From assembly GCF_000621165.1 (NCBI RefSeq), contig NZ_JHZA01000007.1:310001-374000 (forward strand): DNA of 64,000 nucleotides, given 5' to 3'. The notes below the pieces were generated by a model. The model did not search any database. It worked only from the letters and a program-made list of their open reading frames with translations, and was not told the DNA's origin. This document shows, piece after piece, positions 42,835 through 52,391 of the stretch. A program made the position numbers and the translations under genes. The DNA comes from Enterovibrio calviensis DSM 14347 (GTDB lineage: Bacteria > Pseudomonadota > Gammaproteobacteria > Enterobacterales > Vibrionaceae). Position 1 is the stretch's first letter. Every line of letters starts with the position of its first letter.

Positions 42835-45516
42835 CTATAGCATCATGTCCATATCGACGATGCCATCTTGGATTTGGACATCAATACTAAATCCCACCTT
42901 TTGTGCCAACGCGATCATTCCTGAATTGGACGGCATGGTCATGCCATTGAGGCGTTTCAGTCCACTTTGACGCCCATACTCAATGACTTTATCCATTAGG
43001 ATTCGACCTAAGCCCATGCCTTTCAGATCAGACTGAACGAGAACGGCAAATTCCGCATCGGTATGACCAGGGTTCGCTAACGCGCGTACCACGCCAAGAA
43101 TGTTATCAGTGCCATCTTCTTCGCGATAAACCGCAACAAAGGCCATCTCACGGTCATAGTCAATTTGGGTTAAATTGGCGAGCGCTTCATGGTTAAGCTC
43201 ACCCACATCTGAGAAGAAGCGCTTGTAGAGATCTTCAACAGAGACACGTTCAACAAAGGACTTATGGTTGGGTTCATCTTCAGGAAGGATAGGACGCAGC
43301 AATATTTCACGTCCGTCTTTTAGCGTCGCCCTTTGTTCCAATTCTTTTGGATAAGGGCGAATGGCGAGACGTGTACTTGCATCACCTTCGTAGGCTGAGA
43401 GCGCAATGGATGCATCCAATACGGTGAAGCTATCGCCCGTCACGAGCAACGGATGAATATCTAGCCCTGTTATTTCAGGGTAATCAATGACAATTTGTGA
43501 CAGTGTCACTAAAAAGTGACAAAGCGCGTTAACATCAATGTTATACGGGTGGCCTCGTTGTCTTAGTTTGCCAGCCTTTAATGCGCCAATCACCAAGTAA
43601 CGCGCCAGAGCCATGTTCAAAGGCGGAATGGCGACCGCGGCGTCTCGGTTGACGTTCCATTCACTGCCACCTTCACCCAGTAATATCACAGGGCCAAACA
43701 CGGGATCATGGCGAACACAGACGCGAAGCTCCTGTGACCCTGCACGGTTTGCCATGGCTTGAATTTGTAAGCCTTCGATTCGCGCTGTTGGGTAAGACAG
43801 TGATACGCGGTTGAGCATAAGCTGTGCGGCGTTAGCGACTTCTGTGGCATTGTTGAGGTCCAGCATTACGCCATTAACGTCAGATTTATGTGGAATGTCA
43901 GGAGAGCGGAGTTTAACCGCAACCGGGTAGCCAACTTGCTCTGTGATTTGCGCCGCTTCTGCTGCATCGGCCGCCAACCATGTCGACATAACATTGATAC
44001 CGTACTTAGACAGAAACGGTCGTGCTTCATGCGTTGTTAACGACGTGATTTGGCTATCCAAAGCTTGTTGAATGAAGGCGCGACCCGCTTCAACGTCATA
44101 ATCTATTTGACCAATCGACGTTGGGGTTTCCATCAGTTGTTTTTGGTTACGACGGTATTCGACCAAGTGCATGAAGGCGGTAACGGCGCTTTCTGGGGTG
44201 CGATAAGCTGGGAAGCCCGCATGGGCAAAGGCCAAGCGCGCGACGGTGGCGTCATCACTTTCCCCTTGCCAGTTGGTCAAGATATTGAAGCGTTTGGCGC
44301 GAGGGTTGTTCTTGAGCATTTCCGCTAACGCTTTCGCGGTCTTTAAGCCGGGCGCGGTGACGGATGGGGAATGCAGGATCAACAGTGCGTCAGCCTCATC
44401 GCTTTCAAGCAAGATTTCAGTGGCCTTTTTGTAACGTTCGATATCGGCATCGCCGACAATGTCTAACGGGTTTCCTTGCGACCAACTCACGGGCAACACT
44501 TTGCTGAGCTTCCCAATGGTGTCTTCGCTTAATACCGCTAATTTCCCGCCCATTTCCATCAAGGTATCCACGGCCATAACAGCCGGCCCACCGCCGTTAG
44601 AGATGATGGCGAGACGCTCACCGCGCAGCGGTACTGAGTGAGAGAGTGTTTCTACCGCTGCGAATAATTCGTGCGTGGTGTTTACGCGAAGCATACCTGA
44701 GCGTCGAATGGCAGCATCGTAAGCCCCATCTAATCCCGGTAAGCTTTCTGATAAATGCGGCAGCGCAGCGGCACCTTCTGGCGTTCGTCCACTTTTTAAC
44801 ACCAAGACTCGGCGGTTACGGGATGCGGCTCGTGCGGCAGAAATGAATGCCCGAGCATCTTGAATGTTATCGATATAAAGCAGAATCGCATCGGTTTTGC
44901 TTTCACGGCTGAGATAATCAAGCAATTCAGGGAAATCAATGTCGCTGGCTTCACCCAGTGAAATGAAGGTCGAGAAACCAATGCGACGATTTCGGGCCCA
45001 ATCCAGAATAGTGGTGCAAACGGCAGCGGATTGAGAAACAAAAGCGATATTTCCGCGGTTAGCTGGAATCGGAGAGAACGAAGCGTTGAGGTTGAGCCAA
45101 GGTAGGATTAAGCCAAGGCTATTTGGGCCAATGACACGCATGTCGTATTGCGAGGCAATCTCACGCATGATATCGAACTCTGTGCGTCCGTCATTGCCTT
45201 CGCATTTCTTCATTCCAGCCGCAAGAATAATGGCAACTTTAACGCCTTTCTCCCCAAGTTGACGAATCAACTCACTGTTGCGGTTTGCTTGCGTACATAG
45301 CACTGCCATATCCGGTACAAGGGGAAGAGAGTCAATCGTTGAATAGGCAAGAATCCCGGCAACGGCTTGATATTTTGGCGTGACGGGCATGATAGGGCCA
45401 TTGAATCCTCCAGACTGAAGATTACGAATGATCACGTTACCCGCTCGGCCTGGCGTATCTGACGCCCCTATAACGGCGATTGATTTTGGTTTGAAAAGCA
45501 TATCTAGGCCGGACAT
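42835..45516 (-). CDS. patZ: Protein lysine acetyltransferase PatZ (acyl-CoA synthetase-like plus GNAT)
   Basis: 893 residues from the ATG at 45516, where GGGAG lies 7 bases upstream; an extension to 45576 lacks homology. Order: CoA-binding domain (about 5-130, SIAVIGASDTPGRAGNVII), succinyl-CoA-ligase-like domain (about 150-450), ATP-grasp (about 480-690) and a C-terminal GNAT domain (about 715-890, VSVEDLYKRFFSDVG, VQSDLKGMGLGRILMDK). In E. coli PatZ (886 residues) acetylates lysines such as that of acetyl-CoA synthetase. The GNAT acetyl-CoA motif is intact. Monocistronic. Confidence 0.95.
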   Translation of the reverse strand: MSGLDMLFKPKSIAVIGASDTPGRAGNVIIRNLQSGGFNGPIMPVTPKYQAVAGILAYSTIDSLPLVPDMAVLCTQANRNSELIRQLGEKGVKVAIILAAGMKKCEGNDGRTEFDIMREIASQYDMRVIGPNSLGLILPWLNLNASFSPIPANRGNIAFVSQSAAVCTTILDWARNRRIGFSTFISLGEASDIDFPELLDYLSRESKTDAILLYIDNIQDARAFISAARAASRNRRVLVLKSGRTPEGAAALPHLSESLPGLDGAYDAAIRRSGMLRVNTTHELFAAVETLSHSVPLRGERLAIISNGGGPAVMAVDTLMEMGGKLAVLSEDTIGKLSKVLPVSWSQGNPLDIVGDADIERYKKATEILLESDEADALLILHSPSVTAPGLKTAKALAEMLKNNPRAKRFNILTNWQGESDDATVARLAFAHAGFPAYRTPESAVTAFMHLVEYRRNQKQLMETPTSIGQIDYDVEAGRAFIQQALDSQITSLTTHEARPFLSKYGINVMSTWLAADAAEAAQITEQVGYPVAVKLRSPDIPHKSDVNGVMLDLNNATEVANAAQLMLNRVSLSYPTARIEGLQIQAMANRAGSQELRVCVRHDPVFGPVILLGEGGSEWNVNRDAAVAIPPLNMALARYLVIGALKAGKLRQRGHPYNIDVNALCHFLVTLSQIVIDYPEITGLDIHPLLVTGDSFTVLDASIALSAYEGDASTRLAIRPYPKELEQRATLKDGREILLRPILPEDEPNHKSFVERVSVEDLYKRFFSDVGELNHEALANLTQIDYDREMAFVAVYREEDGTDNILGVVRALANPGHTDAEFAVLVQSDLKGMGLGRILMDKVIEYGRQSGLKRLNGMTMPSNSGMIALAQKVGFSIDVQIQDGIVDMDMML

Positions 45517-45771
45517 TTGTATCTCCCGAGGCATCAAGCAGTGATGGCTTATCTTATCGTGTTTCTTTTTCCGCATCCTGACTTATGAGTCTGCCTGTGA
45601 TCCGCAGCGAAAAGACATTCATGAAAAGCCAATTTTTTGATTTATCGATCATTTCTACAAAATGATGTGTGACACGTGGCAGATACTTATTAGAGTGCGT
45701 GTCGTTTAAGTTGAATGAATGGGATGCAGCGTTCAGAATAGAAGTCAGTGGCTCCTAAAAGTAGAATATTC

Positions 45772-46335
45772 ATGAAGAAAATCCTTTCTGTTGCATTTAC
45801 CTTTGCGCTTGCCGGCTGTGCTGGTGGTGCTAGCACGACTCAAATTTTAACTCAGTCCACTGAGGAAGCTGTATTTCCCTCTTCGCAGTCTGTCCCAGCT
45901 CCTGCTAAAAATACTGAGATGAGTTCCAAGAAGCCTATGCCCAAGCCTGCGGCTAAAAAGCCAATGGCAGAAAAGCCCGTCATGGCGCATAAAACGTCAA
46001 AACCCGCGGCTAAGAAGCCCGTGAAAACCATGTCCACGAAGAAACCTGCTGTGAGTGGCCAGAAGTACACCATTCAAGTAATTGCATTGAGTCACAACAA
46101 AGGCTTCAATGAGTACATGAACAAACTGCCGTCGGATAAGCCAGTTTGGTCAAACAAGAAGATGGTTGATGGCTTGCCATGGTATACCTTGTTATACGGT
46201 GACTTTGGCTCGAAAGCCGATGCTCAAAAGGCATTAAAAGCATTACCAAACGATATTAAGCAATTTGGTCCATTCATTCGTTCGGTGGCGTCGATAAAAT
46301 CGTCGGCTCACCCAGAAATGAAGCCGCTGAACTAG
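45772..46335 (+). CDS. SPOR-domain lipoprotein
   Basis: 187 residues from the ATG at 45772 (a GTG at 45748 is also in frame). Lipobox LAGC gives a lipid-anchored protein after a signal of about 16 residues. A low-complexity region of Lys/Pro/Ala/Met repeats (KPAAKKP, KPMAEKP) spans about 55-105, then the SPOR domain (about 108-180: YTIQVIALSHNKGFNEYM, PWYTLLYGDFGSKADAQKAL). SPOR domains bind denuded septal peptidoglycan, so a divisome or cell-wall role is likely. Standalone with terminator. Confidence 0.9.
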   Translation: MKKILSVAFTFALAGCAGGASTTQILTQSTEEAVFPSSQSVPAPAKNTEMSSKKPMPKPAAKKPMAEKPVMAHKTSKPAAKKPVKTMSTKKPAVSGQKYTIQVIALSHNKGFNEYMNKLPSDKPVWSNKKMVDGLPWYTLLYGDFGSKADAQKALKALPNDIKQFGPFIRSVASIKSSAHPEMKPLN

Positions 46336-46352
46336 GCTGGATAATCGTCAAG

Positions 46353-46379
46353 AAAAGAGAGCGTAAGCTCTCTTTTTTC
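46353..46379 (+). terminator. Terminator after the SPOR gene
   Basis: AAAAGAGAGC, loop GTAA, GCTCTCTTTTTT. Confidence 0.92.
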
Positions 46380-46601
46380 TTATGTGGAGTAGCCAAAAGG
46401 TTTTCAAACTGTACGCAATGCAATCAATGGCGACGGGTTTTTGCGCGAACACACATAAATACACGGAAATTTGATTTTGATTGGATGAAAGGGTGCATCT
46501 GATTGTCTACTATAGGCATCTCACCTTCCATGCGATGCACCGGATTGTGCAATTTATTATGTTATCCCTGAAACGTATATCAGGGCGAAGTAGGAATGGT
46601 C

Positions 46602-47603
46602 ATGAACCCAACTCAAGTATTGTTGTTGTGTGGCGGCGGAAGTGCCGAGCACGAAGTGTCTCTGGTTTCAGCGAATTATTTGGAATCTCAACTTAAATTA
46701 CTGCCTTCAGTATCCGTTGTTCGCGTTGAAATGACTAAAGATGAAGGATGGAAGGGAAGCGAAGGTCAAGCTTGTCGACTGAATTTAGATAAAACGCTTA
46801 CCATTGGTAAAGATTCGATCGCGATTGATTACGTCGTGCCTTGTATTCACGGCTACCCTGGTGAAACCGGCGATATTCAATCTCTGCTAGAACTGGCTGG
46901 GCTTCCTTATATGGGCTGCGATCCCTCGGCTAGCATGGTCTGTTTCAATAAAATCACGTCAAAGCTATGGTTTGATGCGATTGGTATTCCAAACACTCCG
47001 TATGTGTTCTTAACCGATAACAACGATGAAAGTGTTGCTAAGGCTAAAGAAGCGTTTGATCTTTGGGGGTCAATCTTCGTTAAAGCAGCCTGTCAGGGTT
47101 CGTCGGTCGGTTGCTTCAAAGTGACAGACAAAAGCGAAATTAAGAAGGTTATTGCTGAAGCCTTTACTTATTCAAATCAAGTATTGGTAGAGAAAGCGGT
47201 TAGACCAAGAGAACTTGAAATCGCCGCGTACCACTATAATGGTGAAGTCATGGTGACCACGCCGGGTGAGATTCAATGCCCGTCTGATACTTTCTATACT
47301 TACGATGAAAAATACAGTTCAGCCAGTCATAGCTTAACCACGCTAGAACCTGATGATTTGACGGAAGAGCAAATCGCCAAGATGCGTGACTACGCTGAAA
47401 AAGCATTTGTGCATCTTAAACTTAAGGACTTGTCTCGCATTGATTTCTTCTTGACGCCAGACGGTGAAGTGCTACTGAATGAAATCAATACCTTCCCGGG
47501 TATGACGCCAATTTCCATGTTCCCTAAATTGGTGGAGCACAATGGCCATACGTTTTCTGATTATCTTGCGAGTTGTATTCAAGCCGGGATTAACCAAGCT
47601 TAA
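46602..47603 (+). CDS. ddl: D-alanine--D-alanine ligase
   Basis: 333 residues from the ATG at 46602, 6 bases after AGGA (the ATG at 46596 is too close to it). ATP-grasp enzyme making D-Ala-D-Ala for peptidoglycan. Motifs: LLLCGGGSAEHEVSL, IHGYPGETGDIQSLLEL, FVKAACQGSSVGCFK, SRIDFFLTPDGEVLLNEINT and FPGMTPISMFPKL. It is outside the murein cluster and lacks the usual ddlB context, so probably a DdlA-type or second copy. Tail-to-tail with the recombinase gene, sharing the stop region. Confidence 0.95.
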   Translation: MNPTQVLLLCGGGSAEHEVSLVSANYLESQLKLLPSVSVVRVEMTKDEGWKGSEGQACRLNLDKTLTIGKDSIAIDYVVPCIHGYPGETGDIQSLLELAGLPYMGCDPSASMVCFNKITSKLWFDAIGIPNTPYVFLTDNNDESVAKAKEAFDLWGSIFVKAACQGSSVGCFKVTDKSEIKKVIAEAFTYSNQVLVEKAVRPRELEIAAYHYNGEVMVTTPGEIQCPSDTFYTYDEKYSSASHSLTTLEPDDLTEEQIAKMRDYAEKAFVHLKLKDLSRIDFFLTPDGEVLLNEINTFPGMTPISMFPKLVEHNGHTFSDYLASCIQAGINQA

Positions 47604-48562
47604 TCTTTGTCCAACTTGCGTTTGAACTTTTCCATCGCCTCGTCTTTTGCCTGCTGATTACCCACGTACTGAGCAGGCATCGCGGGGCTTTTCCATCTGC
47701 CTTGTTGCTGTATTTCTTTGATTGATTTCCCTGACTCTGATAAATCGACGCTCGCACCCACTCTTGGTGACTGCCCAGAAAAGGTCAACGTGCCATCCAT
47801 GCCAAGCTCCGTTGCTGCCCGTCTAAATACGCGATAAATCGAAGAGTGATCCATGGAGGCATCCCCCAGTTGTTGATGTTTATTGATTCGACGCAGAAGA
47901 GGGCCGTCCATAATGCCGGATACCAATAACCAACGGTCAATCAATTCAGCAGCTTCGGTGCTCAGCTCAATACGCTGCCCATCGACCACCAATAGATAAA
48001 GATCGCCTTCTTTCAGCACGGAATGATAAGACAGCGCAGCGAGTTCACTTCTTTTAAGCATTCCTTCAAAGCAAAGTGTCCAAATAAGCAGGTCTCGAAT
48101 ATCCTTTAAACGGTCACTATTTCCAAGCTGCTGTTGAAGTGCATTTAGGTGGGACAAATGGAATGCATTAGCCTGAGCAGCGTCATCAGCTTTTTCGGAG
48201 TAAAGGCGATTGAGTGTAAATCGAACTTCTCTATGCCTTGTTGGATCGGGCAGGCTATGCACTCTATGAAGCAGTGAAATCGTAATGATATAGCGCTTAA
48301 TACTTGATGCTTTTCGTGTTTTCGCAGAGTGCTCGATGAAGCGTCTAACCGCCGTTACAGCGGCTGGCAGAGCAGAGACGTTAACATCTTTGCAGTAGCT
48401 CAAAAACGTATGCCAATCATTTTGAAAACTCAGCAAGGAATTATGGCTGTACAACCCCATAGTGAGGGATTTCCAACTGTCTAAGCCAACGTCACCGTGC
48501 TTGAAAGTCAGCATACTTTGCTTGACGGCAACAGGGTCTGAAATGGGTTCTATCTTCTTCAT
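47600..48562 (-). CDS. Tyrosine recombinase-like protein
   Basis: 320 residues from the ATG at 48562 (an upstream ATG at 48574 exists). An N-terminal SAM-like domain (about 30-125) precedes the catalytic domain (about 140-310). Recombinase residues seen: Arg in GMLKRSELAAL, Arg in SPRVGASVDL, Trp in GRWKSPAMPA and Tyr in MPAQYVG. The first active-site histidine is replaced: SGQSPRV instead of SGHSLRV. There are no att sites, excisionase or phage genes around it, so it is an orphan chromosomal gene. TATAAT lies directly before the ATG and no ribosome site is seen, so a leaderless mRNA or a different start is possible. Confidence 0.85.
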   Translation of the reverse strand: MKKIEPISDPVAVKQSMLTFKHGDVGLDSWKSLTMGLYSHNSLLSFQNDWHTFLSYCKDVNVSALPAAVTAVRRFIEHSAKTRKASSIKRYIITISLLHRVHSLPDPTRHREVRFTLNRLYSEKADDAAQANAFHLSHLNALQQQLGNSDRLKDIRDLLIWTLCFEGMLKRSELAALSYHSVLKEGDLYLLVVDGQRIELSTEAAELIDRWLLVSGIMDGPLLRRINKHQQLGDASMDHSSIYRVFRRAATELGMDGTLTFSGQSPRVGASVDLSESGKSIKEIQQQGRWKSPAMPAQYVGNQQAKDEAMEKFKRKLDKD

Positions 48563-48779
48563 ATTATAACGCACTATAACTTATAGATTGTGTTCCTATT
48601 ATTCCATTAACTGGAGGATGAAAGAAAGCACTTTGTCACATAACTTGCCTATCACTTGTTGGTTTTTCTAGTCAAACCAATACTCTATATTTGGCACTAA
48701 CTGTTAACTTGGTCTAATTTACATATTGAAACTCATATTTGTTACATGTGTTAGTAGATCAACAGACAGGGGGTTGCTG

Positions 48780-49133
48780 GTGAGAAAGCGCCTATATCAT
48801 CGTGGTTATAACGTCGAACTCAACGACGATAAAAAAGAAGAGTACAGCGCCCGCATCGGTGGGAAGCAAGTGCTCGGTACATTGCTGGGTGTCAAACAGT
48901 CCATTGATTGGTGGTGTGATACGAATATCCTTCGCTTACCTGAAGAATTTGACAAGCAAGATTTCGAAGATTCAACGGACAAAAAAATCGAAGAATATAA
49001 AGGCATTCAGATCATGAACGATTCTGACGATGATGATAAAGCGTGGTACATGATCATCAAAGGCAACCTTCTGAAAGGATCGCTCCCAGCCCTCAAGCAG
49101 TTCGTAGATAAAAAAGTCGTTACGAAAACTTAA
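48780..49133 (+). CDS. Small conserved Vibrio protein (probably DUF3319), copy 1
   Basis: 117 residues from a GTG at 48780, chosen because AGGGGG lies 6 bases upstream and because its start RKRLYHRGYN then aligns with that of the next gene; the frame extends to 48726 upstream. Soluble, acidic, with LLGVKQSIDWWCDT, YKGIQIMND and LLKGSLPALKQFVDK. It shares these segments with the gene at 49271, so the pair arose by tandem duplication. No known function. Confidence 0.8.
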   Translation: MRKRLYHRGYNVELNDDKKEEYSARIGGKQVLGTLLGVKQSIDWWCDTNILRLPEEFDKQDFEDSTDKKIEEYKGIQIMNDSDDDDKAWYMIIKGNLLKGSLPALKQFVDKKVVTKT

Positions 49134-49270
49134 CCCGTTCATTGCCAAATCGTTAGTGTTGCGTAACGTTGTGCATATTTCTTTATGCATTTCGTAATTT
49201 CTGTCGTCAAAATCTGCTGTATTTATTAGAATCCTAGCCATGAGCAAACGCTATTAGATACAGGAATCGA

Positions 49271-49609
49271 ATGAAAAAGCGATACTCACATCGTGGACAT
49301 TATATAGAGTGTGCTAACGATAGTTACACATCCTTAGTTGGTGGGCGAACGGTGTCGGGCAGTATGCTTGGCGTAAGGCAGTGTATTGATTGGTGGTGTG
49401 ATACACATATTTTTCGTTCACCCGCGGAGTTTGAACGTCAGTCTTTCAAGTCGACCCAGTCTCGTACCTCTGAAAACTACAAAGGCATACAAATCATGAG
49501 CGACGAAAAACAACCAGGGCTCTGGTATATTTTCGTTCGTGGCCAACTCCTCAAAGGGCCTTTGCCAAAAATTAAGCAATACATCGATCATCACTCATTA
49601 TCTCGTTGA
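49271..49609 (+). CDS. Small conserved Vibrio protein (probably DUF3319), copy 2
   Basis: 112 residues. Starts KKRYSHRGHYIECANDS and keeps MLGVRQCIDWWCDT, YKGIQIMSD, WYIFVRGQLLKG and PLPKIKQYID from its paralogue. It is more basic than copy 1. AGGAA about 7 bases upstream is the ribosome site. The 137-base gap to copy 1 probably contains its own promoter. Function unknown. Confidence 0.82.
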   Translation: MKKRYSHRGHYIECANDSYTSLVGGRTVSGSMLGVRQCIDWWCDTHIFRSPAEFERQSFKSTQSRTSENYKGIQIMSDEKQPGLWYIFVRGQLLKGPLPKIKQYIDHHSLSR

Positions 49610-49686
49610 TTGCTAAACGTCAAACGTGTTCAACCCAACGACATTTGGTACCATACGCATCATTGTGACACGTCAAAGAGTGGATT

Positions 49687-50013
49687 ATGAAAAACGATAA
49701 TAGCCGTTTGGTGTATTCGACAGAAACCGGGCGAATTAAAGAAGAAGCACAAGCGCCTCAGCGCGAAAAAGGCGACGGTATTGTACGCATCCAGCGTCAA
49801 ACGAAAGGCCGAAAAGGTAAGGGCGTGTGTTTAGTCACTGGACTAGACATGTCAGACACTGAGTTAAAACTCGTTGCTGCAGACTTAAAGAAAGTCTGTG
49901 GTTGTGGCGGCTCGGTGAAAGATGGCGTTGTCGAGATTCAAGGCGACAAGCGCGATCAGATTAAAGCTTACCTCGAGAAAAAAGGCCATACCGTCAAATT
50001 GGCAGGTGGTTGA
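49687..50013 (+). CDS. yciH: SUI1/eIF1-like translation factor YciH
   Basis: 108 residues, the normal YciH length. The SUI1 domain covers about 30-106: VRIQRQTKGRKGKGVCLVTG, LKKVCGCGGSVKDGVVEIQG and the C-terminal KAYLEKKGHTVKLAGG. Related to eukaryotic eIF1; in bacteria it may influence start-codon selection or translation under stress. Standalone with a terminator about 120 bases downstream. Confidence 0.95.
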   Translation: MKNDNSRLVYSTETGRIKEEAQAPQREKGDGIVRIQRQTKGRKGKGVCLVTGLDMSDTELKLVAADLKKVCGCGGSVKDGVVEIQGDKRDQIKAYLEKKGHTVKLAGG

Positions 50014-50020
50014 TCTTATT

Positions 50021-50110
50021 AAGTGATCGCTCTCAAGTGGTTGTCGGCTTCAAGTGGTTGATAGTTATCAAGTAGTTGTGGCTTTTAAGTGATTGTAGTT
50101 TTCAAGTGAG
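50021..50110. repeat. Degenerate 17-bp tandem repeat after yciH
   Basis: Six units beginning AAGTGRTTG-like start at 50021, 50035, 50052, 50070, 50087 and 50104, spaced 14, 17, 18, 17 and 17 bases. The first bases (AAGTGGTTG, AAGTAGTTG, AAGTGATTG) are conserved and the rest varies. It lies between the yciH stop and its terminator, thus in the 3' untranslated region. Confidence 0.7.
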
Positions 50111-50133
50111 CCTGTCGCCCTAAGCAGCAGACA

Positions 50134-50167
50134 TAAAAAAAGAGATGCCATTTGGCATCTCTTTTTT
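50134..50167. terminator. Bidirectional terminator
   Basis: AAAAAAAGAGATGCC, loop ATTT, GGCATCTCTTTTTT between yciH and the convergent symporter gene. Confidence 0.93.
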
Positions 50168-50202
50168 ATTTACGCGTTAAAAATCAATGGCTCGCTGAGC
50201 TA

Positions 50203-51714
50203 TTAACCTTTGTAGCGTGCGATTGCACCGCTGTCTAAACGTGCAAGGTAGTCTTGCATGTCGACTTTGATTTCTGGAACCAAACGGTATAGACCGATGA
50301 TGTTGATCAGTGCCATTGCGAAGATCATTGCATCAGAGAAGTCGATAACTGGACCGAGGTTCATTGACGCACCGATAACCACAAAACAGCAGAACATGAC
50401 TTTGAAAATCATCTCAGCGCGCTTGCTTTCACCGAATAGGTAAGTCCACGCTTTCAAGCCGTAGTAAGACCAAGAGATCATGGTTGAGAAAGCGAAAAGA
50501 ACAACAGCAACAGCAAGAATCAGTGGGAACCAAGAGATTGCGCTACCAAATGCTGCAGAAGTTAGCTCAACACCAGTCAGTGTTTGACCATCGTGCAGTT
50601 GACCCGTGATGATGATAACCAAAGCAGTCATCGTACAGATAACAACGGTATCGATGAATGGTTCAAGTAGAGATACGAAACCTTCAGACATGTGCTCTTT
50701 GGTTTTTACTGCTGCGTGAGCAATTGCCGCGGAACCAACACCTGCTTCATTCGAGAATGCTGCTCGTTTGAAACCTTGAATCATCGCACCAATGATACCA
50801 CCGGCAACACCTTCACCAGTAAATGCACCGTTGAAGATAGCTGCGAACGCATCGCCAACAGAACCTAGGTTTAGAAGGATAATAACCAAGGCTGCACCAA
50901 CGTAGACAACCGCCATCAAAGGAACGACTTTCTCAGTTACTTTTGCGATTGATTTGATACCACCGATGATGACAACACCAACGATAACGGCCATGATCAG
51001 ACCGAACAACCAGCCTTTATCTGCGAAGAAAGACATGTCGCCGCCAGTTACACCAACCACTTGTTTGAATGCTTGGTTTGCTTGGAACATGTTACCGCCA
51101 CCCAAAGCACCGCCGACAGCACATACTGAGAACAGAACAGCAAGAGTACGACCAAGCGCTGGGTTACCACGGTTAGTAAGGCCTTTGCTTAGGTAGTACA
51201 TCGGGCCGCCCGAGACAGAACCGTCTGGGTTTGTTGTACGATATTTCACACCAAGAGCACACTCAACGAACTTCGTTGACATACCGAGTAAACCAGCAAG
51301 GATCATCCAGAATGTTGCGCCAGCACCACCGATGGAGATAGCAACAGCAACACCAGCGATATTACCTAGACCAACGGTACCGGAAAGAGCGGTGGCAAGA
51401 GCCTGAAAGTGGGATACTTCACCGGGTTCGTTAGGGTTGGTGTAATCACCTTTTACAAGGCGAATAGCGTGTGCAAAACCGCGAAAGTTGATGAAACCAA
51501 GGTAGAGGGTGAATATAACTGCTGCTACAACAAGCCAAAGTACAATCCATGGGGCTTGAGTGTCTGTGAAGGGGAGGGGGATGGTTGAGAAAATCATACC
51601 CACGAATGGGTTTACAATTGGTGCCACGATTTCATTGATTGCGTCGTCGATCCCTGCCGCAGAGGCTGAGCTCGCAAACAACGAAAGTCCAGCCGTCGTC
51701 ATTATACGTTTCAT
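50203..51714 (-). CDS. Alanine/glycine:cation (Na+) symporter
   Basis: 503 residues, about ten to eleven membrane helices, of the AGCS family. The signature [18 protein letters not shown] near residue 110 and the [16 protein letters not shown] motif are intact. The N-terminus looks like a signal peptide (FASSASAAG), as in several Vibrio homologues. It takes up alanine or glycine with Na+. Monocistronic; AAGGACTCGGTA precedes the ATG. Confidence 0.95.
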   Translation of the reverse strand: MKRIMTTAGLSLFASSASAAGIDDAINEIVAPIVNPFVGMIFSTIPLPFTDTQAPWIVLWLVVAAVIFTLYLGFINFRGFAHAIRLVKGDYTNPNEPGEVSHFQALATALSGTVGLGNIAGVAVAISIGGAGATFWMILAGLLGMSTKFVECALGVKYRTTNPDGSVSGGPMYYLSKGLTNRGNPALGRTLAVLFSVCAVGGALGGGNMFQANQAFKQVVGVTGGDMSFFADKGWLFGLIMAVIVGVVIIGGIKSIAKVTEKVVPLMAVVYVGAALVIILLNLGSVGDAFAAIFNGAFTGEGVAGGIIGAMIQGFKRAAFSNEAGVGSAAIAHAAVKTKEHMSEGFVSLLEPFIDTVVICTMTALVIIITGQLHDGQTLTGVELTSAAFGSAISWFPLILAVAVVLFAFSTMISWSYYGLKAWTYLFGESKRAEMIFKVMFCCFVVIGASMNLGPVIDFSDAMIFAMALINIIGLYRLVPEIKVDMQDYLARLDSGAIARYKG

Positions 51715-52391
51715 TACCGAGTCCTTTTCTTATTTTATATTGCTTCTGGTTTGTCCATTAGCAAGTGTGTTGCATACTTGTTAAAAAGTAATACGGTGCG
51801 GATTATTTCACGTATAAACATATTTGCAATATATTTTGATTCGCGTTTTTTGGCTTTTTTCTAAGGCTAAATGACGCTCACACTTTTCTACTTTCTAATT
51901 ATTGATTTAATTATTATCGCGAATTTTCTTTGTGTGCACGATATTGGGCATAATATGCACCAGTATGTACTTGGTGACATATTTGAGATTTCTCAGGTTC
52001 GCTTAAATGCCCGCCATGACTGGCCTGTGGGCTCTTCTGTCAAAATGTGTAAAATTTTTCGGGTTTGAATAGACTTTATCCCTGAAATTAAAAGGGAAAT
52101 TGTTATCACCAAAATTGTGCAGACTGTATTATAAAAGAGACATTATATAAATAATGGAAAATTAGCACTGAAACTAGAAAAGTATTAATAACGAATTAGT
52201 TTTGATATTCCAACTAATGAGACAGGTGAGGTGGTCCGATTTTTGTTAACTGCATATAAACTGGTGTTCGTAATTTTATATTTTAAGTTTTGGATTTTCG
52301 CCTTGTATAAGCATTCACTTGTCTCAGGATATAAATCCGGTTTATTTACATTTTCAAGCATATTTAGTCGATCGGTGGTGTGGTTTAAATC
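51715..52391. other. AT-rich region without a supported gene
   Basis: 677 bp, notably richer in A+T than the neighbours (many TATA, TTTAT and AAATTT words). Two short frames occur, at 51871-52068 (65 codons, hydrophobic start) and 52231-52413 (60 codons, hydrophobic). Their ribosome sites are poor or ambiguous and the products are not protein-like enough to call. It includes the symporter promoter. Confidence 0.5.

Noticed and set aside
47600..48562. Prophage or genomic island integrase
   Set aside because: Neighbours are ordinary chromosomal genes and no phage genes, tRNA or att repeats are visible.
50021..50110. CRISPR array
   Set aside because: The units are 17 bp with degenerate sequence, there are no spacers of constant length, and no cas genes are near.
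51871..52068. 65-codon frame with hydrophobic start in the AT-rich region
   Set aside because: AT-rich DNA gives hydrophobic frames by chance. The AAGG site is too close and no family is recognisable.
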